A stretch of DNA of 64,000 nt. It comes from Treponema bryantii. GTDB taxonomy: Bacteria; Spirochaetota; Spirochaetia; Treponematales; Treponemataceae. The DNA is taken from assembly GCF_900113965.1 (NCBI RefSeq), contig NZ_FORI01000002.1, positions 310,001-374,000 on the forward strand, given 5' to 3'. This document shows positions 61,050 through 64,000 of the stretch, one piece after another. Numbering within the stretch: the stretch's first letter is position 1; every line of letters begins with the position of its first letter. A model generated the notes under the pieces. It did no database searches, had not been told where the DNA came from, and saw only the letters and a list, made by a program, of their open reading frames with translations. The position numbers and the translations under genes are program-made.

Positions 61050-61856
61050 ATGAAAAAACACCCGTATTTACAGTATTTATTTCTCATTGTACTTTCAACA
61101 CTTTTTATAAGCTGTAAAGAAACCACGAATTATCAATATATTGTTAATCTGCCACAGCATTTTCAGGGAGCGCCGGTTGTATTTATGCTCCACGGTTATG
61201 GAAGCTCTGCAGAAAACTTTAAGGCTGACACACATTTTGAACAGGAAGCAAATGCCCGCGGCTACGCAGTAATTTACCTTACCAGTACAGATGCCGGCTG
61301 GAGCGCAGGGGCAGGAGCCGATAAAAATGATGATGTAAAGGCTATATGTGCACTCGCAAAATCAATTCAAAAAGAATTTCATTTTGATAAAAAACGAATG
61401 TATGTTGCAGGCTTCAGTAACGGCGGCTTTATGACACACAGACTTGTTGTTGAAGGAAAAGGAACTTTTGCAGGCGGTATCTGTGTAGCCGGTGATATGA
61501 GTAAAACTGTATGGAAAAGCCGTAAATCAAAAACCAAGGTAAGTTTTTTCCAGATTTCCGGTGAAAAAGACGATGCTGTTCCAAAAATCAGTAATGGCAC
61601 TGCTAAATATGCCTACGACCCGGCAATTGAAGATGTAATGGAATACTATGCAACTTCTAACAGGCTAAATTTTGACGCCCCTGAAGTACAGAAAATTGGT
61701 TATGGTTCAACACTTACAAAGTACACAGGAGATAAATCAAAGAAGCAGGTATGGCATCTTCTTGTAAAAGATGGTCACCATGCATGGCCAAGTGTTACAT
61801 TCAATAACATTGAAACCAATAACCTTATTCTTGATTTCCTTGATACTCAGAAATAA
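61050..61856 (+). CDS. Esterase lipoprotein of the PHB-depolymerase/feruloyl-esterase family
   Basis: GGAG precedes ATG 61050, giving 268 residues; a TTG start at 61038 is less likely. A lipoprotein signal ends in LFISC. The alpha/beta-hydrolase shows MLHGYGSSAENF (oxyanion), VAGFSNGGFMTHR (catalytic Ser) and DGHHAWPS (His). Relatives cut polyhydroxybutyrate or feruloyl esters of plant cell walls. Its end overlaps the next gene on the other strand by 32 bases. Confidence 0.88.
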   Translation: MKKHPYLQYLFLIVLSTLFISCKETTNYQYIVNLPQHFQGAPVVFMLHGYGSSAENFKADTHFEQEANARGYAVIYLTSTDAGWSAGAGADKNDDVKAICALAKSIQKEFHFDKKRMYVAGFSNGGFMTHRLVVEGKGTFAGGICVAGDMSKTVWKSRKSKTKVSFFQISGEKDDAVPKISNGTAKYAYDPAIEDVMEYYATSNRLNFDAPEVQKIGYGSTLTKYTGDKSKKQVWHLLVKDGHHAWPSVTFNNIETNNLILDFLDTQK

Positions 61857-63273
61857 CGCGGTTTACATTATCTATAAACTCTTTTTCTTCTTCGGATGAA
61901 AGAGTATTTTTATCGTACAGGGCCTTCTCAAAAAGAAGGCCTGCTTTATTTGCGGCAGACATTTTGAAAAGAGCAGTGTATTCTGCAGGAGCCAGTGTCT
62001 GGGTATACTTAATGCCTTGCGACTGACCGAAATCTATTAAACGCATAAAGTGTTTTGTGAGACGGTCAATTTCTTCAATCTTTTCTTTACTTCGCTTTGT
62101 CTTTTTCAAAAAATCCATCATTGTGTCGTGGAATTTCTTACTCTGAACAGTGGAATACTTATTTGATAAATCAGGGCTCTTAGCAAAGATGTATTTAAGA
62201 AAATCTATAAAATCATGCCATAATTCGCGAAGGAATTTGAAAAGACGGCCTTCGCTCCAGAATACTCTGAAATGTCTTGTAAAAAACGGTTTGATAAAAA
62301 AGTATAATGCACCACCAATCAAAGCAATAATTGCGGCGTATTTAATCAGCTCAAAAATCAAATCAATAATCCATGAAGGCTTTGATTCTTTGCCATAGAA
62401 ATCATCATTTACAGGCTCAAAATCTGGAAGATTCAGATAATTCATTTCTGACATAATCTGAGGCTTTTTTTCTTTTGATTCCTTGTACTCTTCAACATAT
62501 TTGATTTTGATTAGCGGAGTATCAGAAGAAATAACAGCAGCCGCGCCCCCCGAAACTGCAGCAATCAGTAAAACCGCGCCTACTAGCTTTTTGCCGTGGC
62601 TGATATAGTTTTTAAAACCAAGGAAGGCATAAAAAATATCATTCTTAAAAATACTTAGCATAAAGCAGCAGAAAAGCACGCTAATATAAAAGATGGCAAC
62701 AAGCACTGTTGTAAGCGGTGTAAAATGACCTTCTGAAAGCTTTCCGAATACAAGAACAATAAACATTACCACAGACAGTGCAAACATAATTGCCTGCTGT
62801 CCTTTTATTTTTTCAGTTAAATCTATTGCTGAAAGATTGTTGTGAAAAAGATGCTGTTCAAGTTCTTTTCCTTCAAAGGTTTCACAGTCTGCGGTAAACT
62901 TGTCGTGGAAAATAAAGAGCTCATTGATTCCGGCCTGTAAAAAATACTGAATTGCTGTAAGAACAAGCAGTACATAAGGTGCATTTGTTTTGCCAGTAAA
63001 ATAACAGACAACAAGCAAAATCAAAAGATAAAAAACAATGAAAACAATATGCATTGCAGGCTTGATTTTTTCGAGGGTAAAAATCTGCAGCACAATAGTA
63101 AAAATTATTCCAGAAGCGATGATAATCAGGTATGAAAACCAGTCTATGAGAACCCGGTCAACTTCGTAGTTATTGATTACTGTAGAAAATATAGAAGTTA
63201 CAGTAAGCATTAATGACACTATTGTTGAGAAAACTAATATTCTTTCAAAAAGTCTGCTAAACCGATTTTCCAT
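61825..63273 (-). CDS. Membrane protein with DUF4129-like C terminus
   Basis: This 482-residue protein has about seven membrane helices in the first 350 residues, with a polar loop near 250-310, and a soluble tail. The tail (TLAPAEYTALFKM, KAGLLFEKALYDK) resembles DUF4129, found beside DUF58 and transglutaminase genes. It overlaps the DUF58 gene by 17 bases. The pair probably belongs to a MoxR-DUF58-type envelope or stress cluster that continues to the right of the window. Confidence 0.72.
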   Translation of the reverse strand: MENRFSRLFERILVFSTIVSLMLTVTSIFSTVINNYEVDRVLIDWFSYLIIIASGIIFTIVLQIFTLEKIKPAMHIVFIVFYLLILLVVCYFTGKTNAPYVLLVLTAIQYFLQAGINELFIFHDKFTADCETFEGKELEQHLFHNNLSAIDLTEKIKGQQAIMFALSVVMFIVLVFGKLSEGHFTPLTTVLVAIFYISVLFCCFMLSIFKNDIFYAFLGFKNYISHGKKLVGAVLLIAAVSGGAAAVISSDTPLIKIKYVEEYKESKEKKPQIMSEMNYLNLPDFEPVNDDFYGKESKPSWIIDLIFELIKYAAIIALIGGALYFFIKPFFTRHFRVFWSEGRLFKFLRELWHDFIDFLKYIFAKSPDLSNKYSTVQSKKFHDTMMDFLKKTKRSKEKIEEIDRLTKHFMRLIDFGQSQGIKYTQTLAPAEYTALFKMSAANKAGLLFEKALYDKNTLSSEEEKEFIDNVNRVISEYQGNQE

Positions 63274-64000
63274 ACTTTTTCATCATTCCTGTATTTTCTG
63301 TGTTTATATTTTCCTTATTTGCCTCAACCTTTGCAAAATAAGATTCAACTTCTCTAGGACCAATTACAAAAAGCAAAGTTCCCGCAGGCAGCTGATTTGT
63401 AAATTTCTTTACCGGGTCATATTCCAGTTTTCCGCCTTCCATCTGAATAACCGAAAGAATATCCAGAATGCAGTCTGCCTGATTCTGTCTTGGCGGCAGA
63501 TATGGAAAATCTGAGCCGTAAGCTGCAAAACCACAGCGCTGACGAAGCACACGCGATTTTTCAACAATGCTTGCCGCAATCTCAATTGCTTTTTCCGAAT
63601 AGTAGCGGCGGTTATGTAAATCATAATCTTCTTCTGCAAGATTTAGAAAAACAAAGAAAGGCGCATCAAAAGAATCTTCATACTGATTTGTATACAGTGA
63701 ATCAAACTTAGCACTGGCACGCCAGTTTATACGCTTTTGTTCATCACCATTCTGATACTCGCGGATAGAACGGCGCATTGTAATATCTTCATAGCAGGGA
63801 TTATTGATTTTTAGATGTCCCTGAGGAAAGCCCGGTATTTCATTTGTGATGAGTTTGATTCTTGCAGGTCTTACCGTAATTTCAATAGGAGAAGGAATCT
63901 CAACATTAATCAGAAAAAGCCCCAGAGGATCACTGGTTCTAATTCTTACAGGCCCGCCATGAAAAAGCCCGCGGTCCTGCGAAGAAACCGTGTAGCTTAC
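63257..64000 (-). CDS. DUF58 protein, 5' end outside window
   Basis: The frame is open to the right edge, so the true start is beyond the window; the ATG at 63778 is internal. Visible are TSDPLGLF, IPGFPQGHLKI, REYQNGDEQKRINWRASAK (the DUF58 core, with a conserved Arg-Ile-x-Trp) and FVFLNLAEEDYD (vWA-like strand). DUF58 proteins usually act with MoxR ATPases. At least 247 residues are visible. Confidence 0.85.
   Translation of the reverse strand, partial: VSYTVSSQDRGLFHGGPVRIRTSDPLGLFLINVEIPSPIEITVRPARIKLITNEIPGFPQGHLKINNPCYEDITMRRSIREYQNGDEQKRINWRASAKFDSLYTNQYEDSFDAPFFVFLNLAEEDYDLHNRRYYSEKAIEIAASIVEKSRVLRQRCGFAAYGSDFPYLPPRQNQADCILDILSVIQMEGGKLEYDPVKKFTNQLPAGTLLFVIGPREVESYFAKVEANKENINTENTGMMKKYGKSV

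Noticed and set aside
1-64000. CRISPR arrays, tRNA or rRNA genes, insertion sequences
   Set aside because: No regularly spaced repeat, tRNA fold, rRNA-like stretch or transposase was seen; the dispersed palindromes are not arrays.

Overview
The window looks like part of a Treponema-type spirochaete chromosome, probably a gut or rumen fermenter. This rests on moderately AT-rich DNA, many Cys-lipobox lipoproteins, an OmpA-like envelope protein, an Rnf-type operon, 2-oxoacid:ferredoxin oxidoreductase, c-di-GMP and chemotaxis modules, and many peptide and sugar ABC systems. No rRNA, tRNA, CRISPR array or classical transposase was seen. The genus is inferred from gene content; no marker gene was compared.

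Layout. 1-5.6 kb: the end of an unknown membrane protein, then an rnfCDGEAB operon whose redox-centre motifs are largely lost. 5.7-7.7 kb: a GH57-like protein without recognisable catalytic residues. 7.8-10.7 kb: diaminobutyrate decarboxylase and aminotransferase. 10.9-13.8 kb: LUD, OmpA and HD-domain proteins. 13.9-17.3 kb: a four-subunit 2-oxoacid:ferredoxin oxidoreductase (VOR/KOR type) plus a XRE-cupin regulator. 17.7-29 kb: a signalling island (orphan binding protein, hybrid kinase, Hpt, REC-EAL, divergent binding protein with Cache-PAS-GGDEF, CheR, CheB). 29-39 kb: an acyl-CoA ligase, an opp peptide-transport operon with a frameshifted oppC and a circularly permuted oppA, and a second XRE-cupin with another acyl-CoA ligase. 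39-45 kb: a carboxylesterase and a sugar or glycerol-phosphate ABC importer. 45-50 kb: an NlpC/P60-like protein, DUF2812, PadR, a membrane S41 protease and a Fic protein flanked by repeats. 50-61 kb: metG, nadE, a FemX-like transferase, a phosphatase/DinB/GNAT-remnant/methyltransferase operon behind a possible attenuator, an HTH-desulfoferrodoxin fusion and an ATP-grasp enzyme. 61-64 kb: an esterase lipoprotein, then DUF4129-like and DUF58 proteins.

How the genes may work together. VOR/KOR makes acyl-CoA and reduced ferredoxin. Acyl-CoA ligases and XRE-cupin regulators nearby suggest short- or branched-chain acid metabolism. An Rnf complex would normally use the reduced ferredoxin, but this one lacks most flavin and [2Fe-2S] motifs. 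The signalling island appears to couple two periplasmic binding proteins without permeases to c-di-GMP synthesis and breakdown.

The window is rich in small palindromic repeats of at least five kinds. One family lies both between genes and in frame inside two protein-coding genes. The strongest candidates for new biology are the degenerate Rnf complex, the circularly permuted OppA, the in-frame palindromes, the binding-protein/c-di-GMP module, the HTH-desulfoferrodoxin regulator and a structured repeat with covarying stems.
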